Counted from the stretch's first letter, positions 48,623 through 57,487 are shown. The stretch is 64,000 nt of DNA from an uncultured Erysipelotrichales bacterium (GCA_910579135.1 CAJTTM010000005.1:55496-119495); one strand, 5' to 3'. Translations and numbers: made by a program. The notes: generated by a model not told the origin, from the letters alone.

Positions 48623-49273
48623 TTATAGCAAATACAATGCAACCCCATTGCAGAGCATATGAATAGCTAGTGGAAATAAGATATTATCTGTTTTTTTATA
48701 TACTAGTGTTGTTATTACTCCAAATATGAAGTAGTTAATAAAATCTATGATAGCTATTGGTTGAAACAATATAATTTCATTCAACATATGCATAACTGCA
48801 AAAATTGTACTGCAAGTCATTAATTTGCCTTTAGGTTTTTCTTTCATAAAGTTAGCATTTTTGAATAGTACATATTTATATATAACTTCTTCAACGATTG
48901 GTGTTATGACTATGATAACAATTGTAAATATCACTTTATTGCTCATATATTGAGAAATAAGATTGATATAGCCACTATTATTTCCAATATGTAATAAAAC
49001 TTTAGCGTATGCACATATTATGCTTATTGCTATTAAAACTATTGCAATAACTCCAATATATATTGATCTATCACAGACATTTAAAATTTTGTATATCAGC
49101 TTTTCAAATGCCTCTTTATTCCAGTACACAATGATCACCATAAATAGCATTGTCAATATTAAATATAAATAGCTCTGTATTTTTGATGGTACATATGTGA
49201 TTATTTTAGGTATTGCAATCAGATATACTATTATGTACATCATAAATAAATTCAAATTCTTGTGTTTCTTCAT
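48623..49273 (-). CDS. CPBP-family intramembrane metalloprotease
   Basis: The 216-residue product has about six membrane segments and the CPBP/CAAX motifs: VEEVIYKYVLF with Glu128 and Glu129, AVMHML with His162 and a second LAIHMLCN near 207. The family includes bacteriocin-immunity and CAAX-like proteases. It overlaps the preceding gene by four bases. Its role in the element is unknown. Confidence 0.8.
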   Translation of the reverse strand: MKKHKNLNLFMMYIIVYLIAIPKIITYVPSKIQSYLYLILTMLFMVIIVYWNKEAFEKLIYKILNVCDRSIYIGVIAIVLIAISIICAYAKVLLHIGNNSGYINLISQYMSNKVIFTIVIIVITPIVEEVIYKYVLFKNANFMKEKPKGKLMTCSTIFAVMHMLNEIILFQPIAIIDFINYFIFGVITTLVYKKTDNILFPLAIHMLCNGVALYLL

Positions 49274-49479
49274 ATATCATGCCCCTTCCCTAATAAATCC
49301 TCTAAAATAAGCTCATAGAGTTCATCTGCATCCATGAATCTTATTTCATCTTTGTATTTTGGATTAATTTCTATACGTTCACTTGCATGAAGTATATCTT
49401 CATTTGTGATTTTCCTTGTCTCTAAGTTGTTTTCCTTTAATATTTCGATTGCCTTTTGTACTATGTTTTCTTTTTCCAT
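49270..49479 (-). CDS. Small acidic protein, 69 residues
   Basis: Start at 49479 (AAAGG). The helical product contains EIRFMDADELYELILEDLLGKG. It overlaps the end of the small membrane-protein ORF upstream by 80 bases in another frame, so one of the two starts may differ. No family recognised. Confidence 0.45.
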   Translation of the reverse strand: MEKENIVQKAIEILKENNLETRKITNEDILHASERIEINPKYKDEIRFMDADELYELILEDLLGKGHDI

Positions 49480-49669
49480 TTGATTTACCTTTTTCATGTT
49501 TTTTTATTTCATCTAATATAATTTCTCTAGTTTTAAGTCCTAATTTAAACATTATGTTCTGACAGAATCTTATCCATAAAATAACTAATACTGTTATTAA
49601 TAACAAAACGATAATAATTAATAAAATGATTATAATGACTTTCCAATCATTCGTTGACAATATTTCCAC
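49400..49669 (-). CDS. Small single-pass membrane protein
   Basis: The 89-residue product starts with GTG inside the end of parB and has a long hydrophobic segment (about 12-36) followed by a basic region rich in K, G and R. The long overlap with the next gene makes its exact extent uncertain. Confidence 0.45.
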   Translation of the reverse strand: MEILSTNDWKVIIIILLIIIVLLLITVLVILWIRFCQNIMFKLGLKTREIILDEIKKHEKGKSNGKRKHSTKGNRNIKGKQLRDKENHK

Positions 49670-50411
49670 ACCCTATCATTTCTAAAAGTCTGTTAAATTC
49701 TTCTACACTGGTATATGAAATAGTTATCGCCTTGTTTGTTATTTTTACCTTTGTACATAACTTTCTTTGAAGATGTACTCGCACATCTTCATAATTTCTA
49801 TTAGGTGCATTTTTAAATCTTGGCTTTTTTGATGTGAGTTTTGTTTCTTCAGCAGAATACTTTCCTTCAATAATATGTATAAATCTCTCTGCCTTTTTTG
49901 ATCCTACATTCAATTTTTTTGCAAACCAGTCTCTTTTTTGCCCTTTAGGTTTTCTATTCTCTTTAACAAGCATTTCATACGCAGAATACAACCTTCTTGC
50001 TCTTTCAAGTAATTGTTCATCTGTATAATTGCGATGCTGATTAAGTTCCTCAATCATTATAATTTCATCTGTTTCATTGATTGGTGTAGGTTCAATGATA
50101 ACTGGAACTATGGATTGAGCATCACTGTATTTTTCTCTATTACGAATACATGCATAATACCTTTTATGACCACCCAAAATAATATACTCATTCCTAATTT
50201 GATGTTTATAGACATGTAATGGTTCTCTTATACCACCTTGCTCATATATTTCTTCAGCGAATTGATTGATGTCCTCTTGCGTATCGAATAATGGATTAAG
50301 TACATTTGGCACAAGTTGTGTTAATGGAATCATATCTATCTTCTTTTTATGAGATAGATCCATCAATTGTTCCATATGTTCATCTGCTTCCAAACCTATA
50401 TCTAATAGCAT
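49647..50411 (-). CDS. parB: ParB-family protein
   Basis: The 254-residue product has the ParB N-terminal domain (DMIPLTQLVPNVLNPLF, then ILGGHKRYYAC with the GGHR-type box near 80-88, and ELNQHRNYTDEQLLERARR), and a central helix-turn-helix (WFAKKLNVGSKKAERFIHI). It probably binds a parS site and works with the ParA encoded upstream in the same operon. No parS-like palindrome array was identified by eye. Confidence 0.85.
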   Translation of the reverse strand: MLLDIGLEADEHMEQLMDLSHKKKIDMIPLTQLVPNVLNPLFDTQEDINQFAEEIYEQGGIREPLHVYKHQIRNEYIILGGHKRYYACIRNREKYSDAQSIVPVIIEPTPINETDEIIMIEELNQHRNYTDEQLLERARRLYSAYEMLVKENRKPKGQKRDWFAKKLNVGSKKAERFIHIIEGKYSAEETKLTSKKPRFKNAPNRNYEDVRVHLQRKLCTKVKITNKAITISYTSVEEFNRLLEMIGCGNIVNE

Positions 50412-50425
50412 TTTCTTTCCCTCCC

Positions 50426-50821
50426 TTATATTTCTTTATATACAATTAACTCTGCTGTCAGCAGTGCTAATTCAAATAACGCTTTATGATAATGTGTATA
50501 GACGTTGCTAACTGCGATTTTACAATGAATACCCAGCTTGATATCAGATAGACTAATATTTCTAAAAAAGCGATTAAAAATAATATATTTTTGAGTCCAA
50601 TTTAAGTAATCAATGCTTTTCATAATTTTTTGTGCAATACATTCATATTCTGTTTCAACATTTACAATTAGAAGATTTTCAAATTTTTTACTACCTAAAT
50701 TTTCTACAGTTATAGTTTCTTTTAGTGAAAATACATTTATTTCAAAAAGTTCAGCTATAATCTTGAGAACATTTTCAGTGTTTTTTTCTGTCTCCTTTTT
50801 ATCAATATTAGGATATATCAT
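50426..50821 (-). CDS. Sigma region 4 / ArpU-like regulator
   Basis: The 131-residue product ends with SIDYLNWTQKYIIFNRFFRN followed by a helix-turn-helix-like SDIKLGIHCKIAVSNVYTHYHKA, resembling the sigma-70 region-4 fold of ArpU/RinA-type phage regulators. A second, differently sequenced protein of this type is encoded at 52336-52815. It overlaps its upstream neighbour by four bases. Confidence 0.6.
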   Translation of the reverse strand: MIYPNIDKKETEKNTENVLKIIAELFEINVFSLKETITVENLGSKKFENLLIVNVETEYECIAQKIMKSIDYLNWTQKYIIFNRFFRNISLSDIKLGIHCKIAVSNVYTHYHKALFELALLTAELIVYKEI

Positions 50822-51423
50822 AGATATTTGAAATCTCCCTTTTTGATCAAATACAAGATTTCAGCATTGCTGCAATTATAATTTTTCGCTGCTTGTGTTA
50901 TTGACTGAAATTCTTTAACACAAATATTTTTTTCATATCTTCCAACAGGTTTTCTGTTCATATCATGAAAATGTTCATCTCTATTCACTATTAAAAGATT
51001 ATCAACTGTTATTTTCTTACTTTTGTCTTTAATATGAACTATTTTTGAAGCTGTAAAGTCTTTTAAAAATAGTTTTGCAAGAGTTCTTGCTACAGAATAT
51101 TTTTTCCCATTAATTGCAACTACTGTTTCTCCTTTATGTTCATAGGTTTTTAGCTTCTTTTTAGTATTATTGCTTTTTAATACTGCATAGAAATTACCAC
51201 TTCTACTTGCATAATATTTATATCTCTTTGATTCTGTAATAAATTTATGTCTATCTATTTGAGTTGGTTTCTCATCTTCTATTACCTGATATCCATTTAT
51301 GATTCCATCGTATAACAGAAAGTGCTGTATGCTTTTTCCTATTCTTTTTTTTAATTCAGTGGTTGAAATTCTTTCTACAACATCTAAATTATCATCTAAC
51401 AGTAAATAATACATATCTTCCAC
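50818..51423 (-). CDS. HNH/NUMOD-like protein
   Basis: The 201-residue product has KKYSVARTLAKLFLKDFTASKIVHIKDKSKKITVDNLLIV split over about 103-143, matching the layout of phage HNH homing-type proteins but lacking the expected HNH histidines, then a NUMOD1-like end (SITQAAKNYNCSNAEILYLIKKG). It may be a DNA-binding relic or regulator rather than an active nuclease. Confidence 0.6.
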   Translation of the reverse strand: MEDMYYLLLDDNLDVVERISTTELKKRIGKSIQHFLLYDGIINGYQVIEDEKPTQIDRHKFITESKRYKYYASRSGNFYAVLKSNNTKKKLKTYEHKGETVVAINGKKYSVARTLAKLFLKDFTASKIVHIKDKSKKITVDNLLIVNRDEHFHDMNRKPVGRYEKNICVKEFQSITQAAKNYNCSNAEILYLIKKGDFKYL

Positions 51424-52311
51424 CTACCCTTTATTCATAAAATATTCATCAACTTCATTGACAAATCTTAAGTAGTCTTGTGCTACATTTGTTTTTTCCT
51501 TATCAATAACATATTCATTATTGAGATCTGCATCACTTATTGGTTTAGCTTGAAACCTAATTGTTTGATTAAATATATAGTCTTTAAAATACTCATGATA
51601 GAAAGAAATCATTCTTTTATCATTTCCATTTCTATTGACCATTTGTAACAATAATCGAAAATCAAATTCAACATAATTTCTTTTCTGTACAAGTATCATC
51701 GTTTTTAATGTTCTCAAAAAACCTTTAATAGATTTTCTATCCATCTTTATTGGGATAATAACCAAATCACTTATGAGCAATGAATTGGTAACAATTAAAT
51801 CACTTCTTGGTGCTTCATCAATAATGACATAATCATAATTGTATCTTTCATCTGTACTTCCAAGGTCGTTAATTGTTTTTAATGCAAATTTTAGACGATC
51901 AACACTAGACCTTGTTTTATCATCTATCATATCTTTTTCTGTATTATCCAAACGCATCGAGCTTGGAATTATATCAATCTTTTCATTTCTTGTTGAAAAA
52001 ATTGATTTTTTTACTTTTTCAGGATTATTTAATGTGTCTGACAAATCATACTCAGGTGATTGTTTGCTAACTACATCTTCTAATGCTTTAAATACTGGTA
52101 ATCCATTTTCAACTTTCCTTTGAAATTCTTCTATCTCTACAGAAGTAAATTCGTTTCCTATTTCTAATACTGTATCAGTGCTAGTAGCTTGTGGATCAGC
52201 GTCAATCAATAATATTTTTTTCCCTAAATTTGCTAATCCTTTTGCTAAATTTGTTGCAGTATGGGTTTTCCCCACTCCACCATTTTGATTAATAATGCTT
52301 ACTATGTTCAC
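51424..52311 (-). CDS. parA: ParA-family partition ATPase
   Basis: The 295-residue product has the deviant Walker A NGGVGKTHTATNLA (near 10-18), LLIDADPQATSTD, DYVIIDEAPRSDLIV (Walker B) and VIIPIKMDRKS. I chose the GTG at 52311, giving a classical MNIVSIINQNGGVGKT start, since GGGGA is well placed; ATG at 52326 is an alternative. With ParB downstream it forms a segregation or stabilisation system, expected for a plasmid-like or ICE circular form. Confidence 0.9.
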   Translation of the reverse strand: MNIVSIINQNGGVGKTHTATNLAKGLANLGKKILLIDADPQATSTDTVLEIGNEFTSVEIEEFQRKVENGLPVFKALEDVVSKQSPEYDLSDTLNNPEKVKKSIFSTRNEKIDIIPSSMRLDNTEKDMIDDKTRSSVDRLKFALKTINDLGSTDERYNYDYVIIDEAPRSDLIVTNSLLISDLVIIPIKMDRKSIKGFLRTLKTMILVQKRNYVEFDFRLLLQMVNRNGNDKRMISFYHEYFKDYIFNQTIRFQAKPISDADLNNEYVIDKEKTNVAQDYLRFVNEVDEYFMNKG

Positions 52312-52335
52312 GTTTTCATTCCCCATTTCTTAAAC

Positions 52336-52815
52336 TTAATTTTGTTTGATTCTTATTCCTCCTGGAACAAGCATTCCTAAATGCGTTATAGCTTTCGATT
52401 TAATTTGTTTCAATGTTCTTATTTTGACACCAAGAGTATCCATTATTTGATCATTTTTTTCATTAATAAAATAAAAGGCTATAATGTAGTGTTTCTCTCT
52501 TTTGGGTAGTTGTTGAATATATAGAAATATGCTTTCAATCCATATCTCTTCTTCTTGTAAATTTTGTATTTCATTTAATATCTTTTTTTCATAATTTTCT
52601 GTTTTCAATTCATTAGAAACAACCAACAGTGAGGCTGATGTAGGGATTTGATCATATACTCCATTTTCATCGGGAACTACAGTTATGTTTGAATAATATC
52701 CGTCTACATCTCTAATAACTTGACATTGCATTCTATTTTTGAATGTTGTTTGCAAGTATTCGAGCAATTCTGTTGTTTCTTTATAAATTGCTTTCATATC
52801 AAGCATACTATCCAT
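52336..52815 (-). CDS. Sigma region 4-like protein
   Basis: The 159-residue product ends with IQQLPKREKHYIIAFYFINEKNDQIMDTLGVKIRTLKQIKSKA split over about 103-145, a clear sigma-70 region-4/ArpU-like DNA-binding helix pair (recognition part TLGVKIRTLKQIKS). The N-terminal half is helical. AAGGAGG start. It probably regulates the element operon. Confidence 0.65.
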   Translation of the reverse strand: MDSMLDMKAIYKETTELLEYLQTTFKNRMQCQVIRDVDGYYSNITVVPDENGVYDQIPTSASLLVVSNELKTENYEKKILNEIQNLQEEEIWIESIFLYIQQLPKREKHYIIAFYFINEKNDQIMDTLGVKIRTLKQIKSKAITHLGMLVPGGIRIKQN

Positions 52816-52845
52816 TTTTTAACACCTCCTTATATGATTCATTTT

Positions 52846-53199
52846 TTATTTTGATTTATTTTCAATAATTCCATTATCAATTAAAATATCTAAGGCTTTT
52901 TCAACTTTCATTCCATATTTCTGGAAAAAAATATTTTTAAATTTTCTTGTGTGTTCATTTTTAGGCTCATTGTTTTTCACACGAACCAGTTCATCAACTT
53001 CTAAATAAGAATATGCATATTTAATAAATTCAGTTGCGATTTCATCATTTTCAATCAAAAAATTGAGAAGAATTCTAATTGACTTACTGGCACTCTTCTG
53101 TCCAATTTGGCTTTTTATCCAGTTAAAGTAGTCAATTTCTAAATCGCTAAAATATACATTAACTTTTGATTTAGACATTTTATCTAATTTTTTTATCAT
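52846..53199 (-). CDS. Ribbon-helix-helix-like DNA-binding protein
   Basis: The 117-residue product has KSKVNVYFSDLEIDYFNWIK, then SASKSIRILLNFLIE: a strand followed by two helices, as in Arc/MetJ-type proteins that act as repressors or partition factors. I prefer the ATG at 53199; AAAGGAG is 12 bases upstream. It is the first element gene after the tRNA terminator. No separate promoter is obvious. Confidence 0.6.
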   Translation of the reverse strand: MIKKLDKMSKSKVNVYFSDLEIDYFNWIKSQIGQKSASKSIRILLNFLIENDEIATEFIKYAYSYLEVDELVRVKNNEPKNEHTRKFKNIFFQKYGMKVEKALDILIDNGIIENKSK

Positions 53200-53240
53200 A
53201 ATAAAAATTATCTCCTTTCTATCAGACATTTTTGAAAACG

Positions 53241-53279
53241 AAAAAAGAGGTTACGAGTTTCTATTTCTCGTAACCTCTT
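53241..53279 (-). terminator. Terminator of the tRNA operon
   Basis: AAGAGGTTACGAG and CTCGTAACCTCTT flank a nine-base loop, followed by TTTTTTCG on the minus strand. It is downstream of tRNA-Leu and directly upstream of the first element gene. It is nearly symmetrical, so it may act in both directions. Confidence 0.85.
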
Positions 53280-53344
53280 GTTATTTAATTTATTCTAAGT
53301 ATTTAAAACCTTCAAAAAAATTGTCCAGTTCGTTAAAAAATATA

Positions 53345-53433
53345 TGGTGCCCAGGGCCGGAGTCGAACCGGCACGGATTTTAAGGTCCGCAGGATTTTAA
53401 GTCCTGTGCGTCTACCAATTTCGCCACCTGGGC
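53345..53433 (-). tRNA. tRNA-Leu (anticodon TAA)
   Basis: 89 nt with CCA encoded; acceptor GCCCAGG/CCTGGGC, long variable arm, anticodon loop CTTAAAA. Its 3' end faces the accessory region, the usual side for tRNA-targeted integration. Confidence 0.95.
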
Positions 53434-53452
53434 ATTATATATTTGTAATAAA

Positions 53453-53528
53453 TGGTGACCCGCAGGCGATTCGAACGCCTGACCCTCTGATTAAAAGTCA
53501 GATGCTCTACCGGCTGAGCTAGCGGGTC
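53453..53528 (-). tRNA. tRNA-Lys (anticodon TTT)
   Basis: 76 nt with CCA encoded; acceptor GACCCGC/GCGGGTC and anticodon loop CTTTTAA. Confidence 0.95.
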
Positions 53529-53535
53529 ATATAAA

Positions 53536-53619
53536 TGGTGGGAAGAGACGGATTCGAACCATCGAACCTAAAGGAACTGAGTTACAGTCAGCCGCGTTTA
53601 GCCACTTCGCTACCTTCCC
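53536..53619 (-). tRNA. tRNA-Tyr (anticodon GTA)
   Basis: 84 nt with CCA encoded and the long variable arm expected of bacterial tRNA-Tyr; anticodon loop CTGTAAC. Confidence 0.95.
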
Positions 53620-53623
53620 ATCA

Positions 53624-53699
<76 letters not shown>

Positions 53700-53716
53700 T
53701 TTAACTATTAAAAAAA

Positions 53717-53792
53717 TGGTGGAGGTTAACGGGCTCGAACCGCTGACCCTCTGCTTGTAAGGCAGATGCTCTCCCAACTGAGCTAAACCTCC
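53717..53792 (-). tRNA. tRNA-Val (anticodon TAC)
   Basis: 76 nt with CCA encoded; acceptor GGAGGTT/AACCTCC, anticodon loop CTTACAA. Confidence 0.95.
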
Positions 53793-53797
53793 ATAAA

Positions 53798-53873
53798 TGG
53801 CTGGGATACCTGGATTCGAACCAGGGAGATGACAGAGTCAAAGTCTGTTGCCTTACCGCTTGGCTATATCCCA
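53798..53873 (-). tRNA. tRNA-Gln (anticodon TTG)
   Basis: 76 nt with CCA encoded; acceptor TGGGATA/TATCCCA, anticodon loop CTTTGAC. First gene of the tRNA operon. Confidence 0.95.
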
Positions 53874-53886
53874 ACAGTGCTCATAT

Positions 53887-53915
53887 AATATACCAAGTTT
53901 TTTTAAATTAGTCAA
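53887..53915 (-). promoter_or_regulatory. Promoter of the tRNA operon
   Basis: TTGACT (53910-53915), 17 bp, TATATT (53887-53892), about 15 bases before tRNA-Gln. Close to the housekeeping consensus. Confidence 0.85.
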
Positions 53916-54013
53916 TATATTTATTACCATTTTTTAAGATTATTTACACTTTTTTTATACACATAAATATATTAAGCTTTATTTTCAAAAAAATTTCATT
54001 TATATTTAAACTT

Positions 54014-54303
54014 TTATACTAAATCACTAATATCGATAACTTTTTTCATCTTCATCAAGATTAAGATATATATTTTAACTATAACTGCTTTTTCCTTTGA
54101 ATCTATGTAATACAATCTCATTAAATCTCCCATCTCATAACTCATGTGCAGTTCATAGGGACTATCAATACATAATTCATCTTGATCTCCAACCCATTAT
54201 TAAATTCAAATACATATTTATCAAAATTGTCGACAATGAAATTTGGAACATTAAACCTTGACTATCTATGTGCACCTTCCTCTAAAATAAACTCCTTCAT
54301 CAT
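54014..54303 (-). pseudogene. Decayed small gene downstream of thrB
   Basis: A start with GGAG reads MMKEFILEEGAHR then hits TAG; the frame continues as FNVPNFIVDNFDKYVFEFNN, then a frameshift resumes as ELCIDSPYELHMSYEMGDL, followed by IDSKEKAV and ending near ISDLV. The pieces together look like one roughly 95-residue protein, now broken by at least one stop and one frameshift. The original function is unknown. Nothing else is seen in the 140 bases between it and the tRNA promoter. Confidence 0.6.
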
Positions 54304-54338
54304 GATACACTCCTTTTCTTTATATATCTTTAATTATT

Positions 54339-54362
54339 AAAAAATAGGGAAAACTCCCTATT
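54339..54362 (-). terminator. Terminator of thrC-thrB
   Basis: AATAGGGA and TCCCTATT with loop GTTT, then TTTTTT on the minus strand; the TAG stop of thrB is inside the stem. Confidence 0.85.
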
Positions 54363-55251
54363 CATAATCACATGTATAACCACGCATATCCAACTCTAAT
54401 TTTTCTACTTTCCAATCTTTTATCAAATCACCTAGTTCATCTTTCAGACGAACAACGCCTTTGGTATCTTCTGCTTTAATAACAGCCATAATAGTTGGAC
54501 CAGCACCTGATAAATAAGCACCTAAAACACAATCATCTTTTTCTAATACCTTCATAATTTCATGATACCCTTCAATCAATCCACCACGATAAGGTTGATG
54601 TAAACGATCTTTAAAGCCAAGTTTCAACCCTTCATCATATCCATTAATTAAAGAAGCAACCATTAAAGCAAGATGAGATACATTTGTAATTGCATCCGCT
54701 CTAGGAATAGCTTGTGGTAAAACTGAACGTGACTTTGCAGTAGATAAAGAAAATGGTGGAATAAAAGCAACAAATCTATAATCATGCTTAACTGGAATAT
54801 TTAATGTAGTTACATGATCCTCTGCCATAACAGAAACTGTTAATCCTCCAAAAATTGCAGGAGCAACGTTATCTGGATGCCCCTCAATTTGAGTAGCTAA
54901 TTCTAATATTTCTTGTCTATCATTATACTTATCTTTAAACGCATAAGCCCCAACAATCCCGGCAACTATACAAGTTGATGAACTTCCTAATCCTCTTGTA
55001 TAAGGAACTTCTCCTTTACACTCGATTCTTAGACCATTAAATTTTAAACCACATTGTTTAGCCCCTTCTACAAAGGCTTGATAAGTCATATTTTCTTCGT
55101 TACAAAATTGTTTAGGACAACCTGTAATCTCTATACCTTCATCAATTAACTCAAAGACAAAAGTATTATATAGAGTTACAGCTAACCCTGCAACGTCAAA
55201 TCCTGGCCCTAAGTTTGCACTTGTCGCAGGAACTTTTACTCTTACTTTCAT
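54358..55251 (-). CDS. thrB: Homoserine kinase
   Basis: The 297-residue GHMP-family enzyme phosphorylates homoserine in threonine synthesis. It starts VKVPATSANLGPGFDVAG-like (residues 5-22), has the ATP-binding YTRGLGSSSTCIVAG (near 82-96), EGHPDNVAPAIFGG and the C-terminal GAYLSGAGPTIMAV. It follows thrC by three bases in one operon. Confidence 0.95.
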   Translation of the reverse strand: MKVRVKVPATSANLGPGFDVAGLAVTLYNTFVFELIDEGIEITGCPKQFCNEENMTYQAFVEGAKQCGLKFNGLRIECKGEVPYTRGLGSSSTCIVAGIVGAYAFKDKYNDRQEILELATQIEGHPDNVAPAIFGGLTVSVMAEDHVTTLNIPVKHDYRFVAFIPPFSLSTAKSRSVLPQAIPRADAITNVSHLALMVASLINGYDEGLKLGFKDRLHQPYRGGLIEGYHEIMKVLEKDDCVLGAYLSGAGPTIMAVIKAEDTKGVVRLKDELGDLIKDWKVEKLELDMRGYTCDYE

Positions 55252-55254
55252 TGT

Positions 55255-56742
55255 TTATTTCCCTTTCACACGTTCTCCAATGAAATTTACAATATTTTCT
55301 TTATCAATAACTAGTTTATGTAAAATTTCACGATCTTTAATACCAGCTAATGGGGTTGGAATATCAACTCCTGTTTCTTTATTTAATGCTTCAATAGCAT
55401 CATATTCCCCTAATCTCTCTCCTGTTATAGCTTGATAAACAGATTCTGGGAACTTATAAGGAGAAGCAGTTGATAAAATAATTGTTTTTGTATTATCTTG
55501 ACTTTCTTTTTGGTATCTCTTATAAACACCATACCCAATAGCAGTATGAGTATCTAATAAATATCCTGTATCTTTATAACATTCACCTATAGTCTTAATG
55601 ATATCATCTTCACTAAGCCATCCAGCCTTAAATAATTCTTTAATATTTTCAAAAACTTCTGTTTCCACTTCATAAACACCAGTAGAATTAAGTTTTTCCA
55701 TATATTCATTAACCTTTTGACCATCCTTGCCACTAAATAAATAAACTAATCTTTCTAAGTTACTAGATACTAATATATCCATTGCAGGAGCATTAGTTTT
55801 ATAGAATTCTCTATTTGCATCATATTTTCCTGTAGTAAAGAAATCAGTTAGAATATTATTTTTATTAGAAGCACAAATAAATGTTTGAATTGGAAGCCCC
55901 ATTTCTTTGGCGATATATCCTGCTAAAGCATTTCCAAAGTTTCCACTTGGAATTGTAAAATTCACTTTATCACCTAAAGTAATTTCTCTCTCATTAACCA
56001 AAGTAAAATAAGAATAGAAATAATAAACAATCTGTGGAATCAATCTTCCTATATTAATAGAATTAGCTGATGAAAGAAAAACATCATGTTCTTCACATAA
56101 TTTCTTTAACTCTTCAGAATTAAAAGCTTTCTTAACAGCACTTTGAGCATCATCAAAGTTTCCTCTTATTCCAATAACTTCAACATTATTACCAGTTTGA
56201 GAAACCATTTGTTGCTTTTGAATTGGTGAAACACCATCAATTGGATAGAAAACCTTAATACAAGTTCCTTCAACATCTTTAAAGCCTTCTAATGCAGCCT
56301 TCCCTGTATCTCCACTAGTTGCTGCTAAAATCATAACTTCTCTATCTTCTTGCATTTTCTTTAAAGACAAAGTCATCAAATGTGGTAACATTGATAAAGC
56401 CATATCTTTAAATGCAGCAGTACGTCCTTGGAATAATTCAGCAATATAAACGTCTCCTGCTTTTTTTACAGGAACAACCTCTTCTGGAAATAATCCACTT
56501 CCATAAGCAGCAACGCAAGCTTTATGAATATCGTCATAACCATCACTTGGAACAAATGATGAAATAATATTAGCTGCTAAATCTACATATGATAAATGAA
56601 GCAATTCATTTAAATTTTTCTTTTCAAAACCATCAACAGGAACCAATAAACCACCATCACTACCAATTCCTTGTAAAATGGATTGATAAAAATTTAGCGG
56701 TGTCTGTTTACCTCTTGTACTTACATAAGTTTTTTCTTTCAT
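55255..56742 (-). CDS. thrC: Threonine synthase
   Basis: The 495-residue PLP enzyme converts phosphohomoserine to threonine. It has the N-terminal YVSTRGKQTPLNF, the PLP-lysine region GRTAAFKDMALSML (near 110), AATSGDTGKAALEG and NSINIGRLIPQIVYY. Start at 56742 is chosen because GGGGGAG lies five bases upstream. It is cotranscribed with thrB from a strong promoter overlapping a palindrome. Confidence 0.95.
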   Translation of the reverse strand: MKEKTYVSTRGKQTPLNFYQSILQGIGSDGGLLVPVDGFEKKNLNELLHLSYVDLAANIISSFVPSDGYDDIHKACVAAYGSGLFPEEVVPVKKAGDVYIAELFQGRTAAFKDMALSMLPHLMTLSLKKMQEDREVMILAATSGDTGKAALEGFKDVEGTCIKVFYPIDGVSPIQKQQMVSQTGNNVEVIGIRGNFDDAQSAVKKAFNSEELKKLCEEHDVFLSSANSINIGRLIPQIVYYFYSYFTLVNEREITLGDKVNFTIPSGNFGNALAGYIAKEMGLPIQTFICASNKNNILTDFFTTGKYDANREFYKTNAPAMDILVSSNLERLVYLFSGKDGQKVNEYMEKLNSTGVYEVETEVFENIKELFKAGWLSEDDIIKTIGECYKDTGYLLDTHTAIGYGVYKRYQKESQDNTKTIILSTASPYKFPESVYQAITGERLGEYDAIEALNKETGVDIPTPLAGIKDREILHKLVIDKENIVNFIGERVKGK

Positions 56743-56769
56743 TCTAACTCCCCCATTCATGTTTTAACC

Positions 56770-56809
56770 ATTATACTAATTTCTCATCTTTTGGTCAATT
56801 ATAATTGAC
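56770..56809 (-). promoter_or_regulatory. thrCB promoter with overlapping palindrome
   Basis: TTGACC (56793-56798), 17 bp, TATAAT (56770-56775). The perfect palindrome GTCAATTATAATTGAC (56794-56809) overlaps the -35, an ideal repressor site. Confidence 0.75.
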
Positions 56810-56824
56810 AAAATAACATAAATT

Positions 56825-57487
56825 CTATTTTATGGTTTGAAGTTCTTCTAAAACATCTTCTAAACTCTCTTTTATACTAACAAAATGGGAACATTCTATA
56901 TGACTTATATCAACCAAATCAGGAATTCCCACAACATCAATACCTGCACCATCTGCTGCAATAATTCCATTATATGAATCTTCTAATGCAATACACTCCT
57001 CTTTGTTAAGATGATAGATTTCGATAGCTTTAAGATAAAGTTCTGGTGAAGGTTTAGATTCACTAACCATATCTCCAGTAACTCTTTCATCAAAAAAATC
57101 ACTTAATTGAGAATATGCCAAAAATTTTTCTACTCCCTCTTTGAAAGTAGAAGAAACCAAAATGATTTTATAATCCTTTTCTTTTAAATAAGATAATAAG
57201 GAAACAGCACCTTTTTTAACTGACATTCCATAAACCTCTAAAAATCTATCTGTCATTTCATCTTTTTCTTTTTGATAAGGCTCTAAAAAATGAATATCAC
57301 CTGTTTCTTCTTCAATAACTTTTCTAGCAGTTTCTCCTGATACTCCTATTAATTTTTTAATAACATCTAATCCGTTATCTATATGGTGTTTTTTAAAAAC
57401 ATAATTCCACATATCTAAATGCATCTTTTCAGAATCAATCAAAAGACCATCCATATCAAATAAAAAAACCTTTTTTCCTTCAAACAT
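56825..57487 (-). CDS. HAD phosphatase (beta-phosphoglucomutase-like)
   Basis: The 220-residue product has FLFDMDGLLIDSEKMH (residues 8-23), SSTFKEGVEKFL in the middle, KPSPELYLKAIE and ALEDSYNGIIAADGAG. These mark the subfamily of sugar-phosphate phosphatases and beta-phosphoglucomutases. The substrate is unknown. It follows the polyol/uronate dehydrogenase gene after its terminator. Confidence 0.88.
   Translation of the reverse strand: MFEGKKVFLFDMDGLLIDSEKMHLDMWNYVFKKHHIDNGLDVIKKLIGVSGETARKVIEEETGDIHFLEPYQKEKDEMTDRFLEVYGMSVKKGAVSLLSYLKEKDYKIILVSSTFKEGVEKFLAYSQLSDFFDERVTGDMVSESKPSPELYLKAIEIYHLNKEECIALEDSYNGIIAADGAGIDVVGIPDLVDISHIECSHFVSIKESLEDVLEELQTIK

Noticed and set aside
53345-53433. 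Direct repeat of the tRNA-Leu 3' end (att site) within the window
   Set aside because: I saw no second copy by eye; the partner site, if any, lies outside the window.
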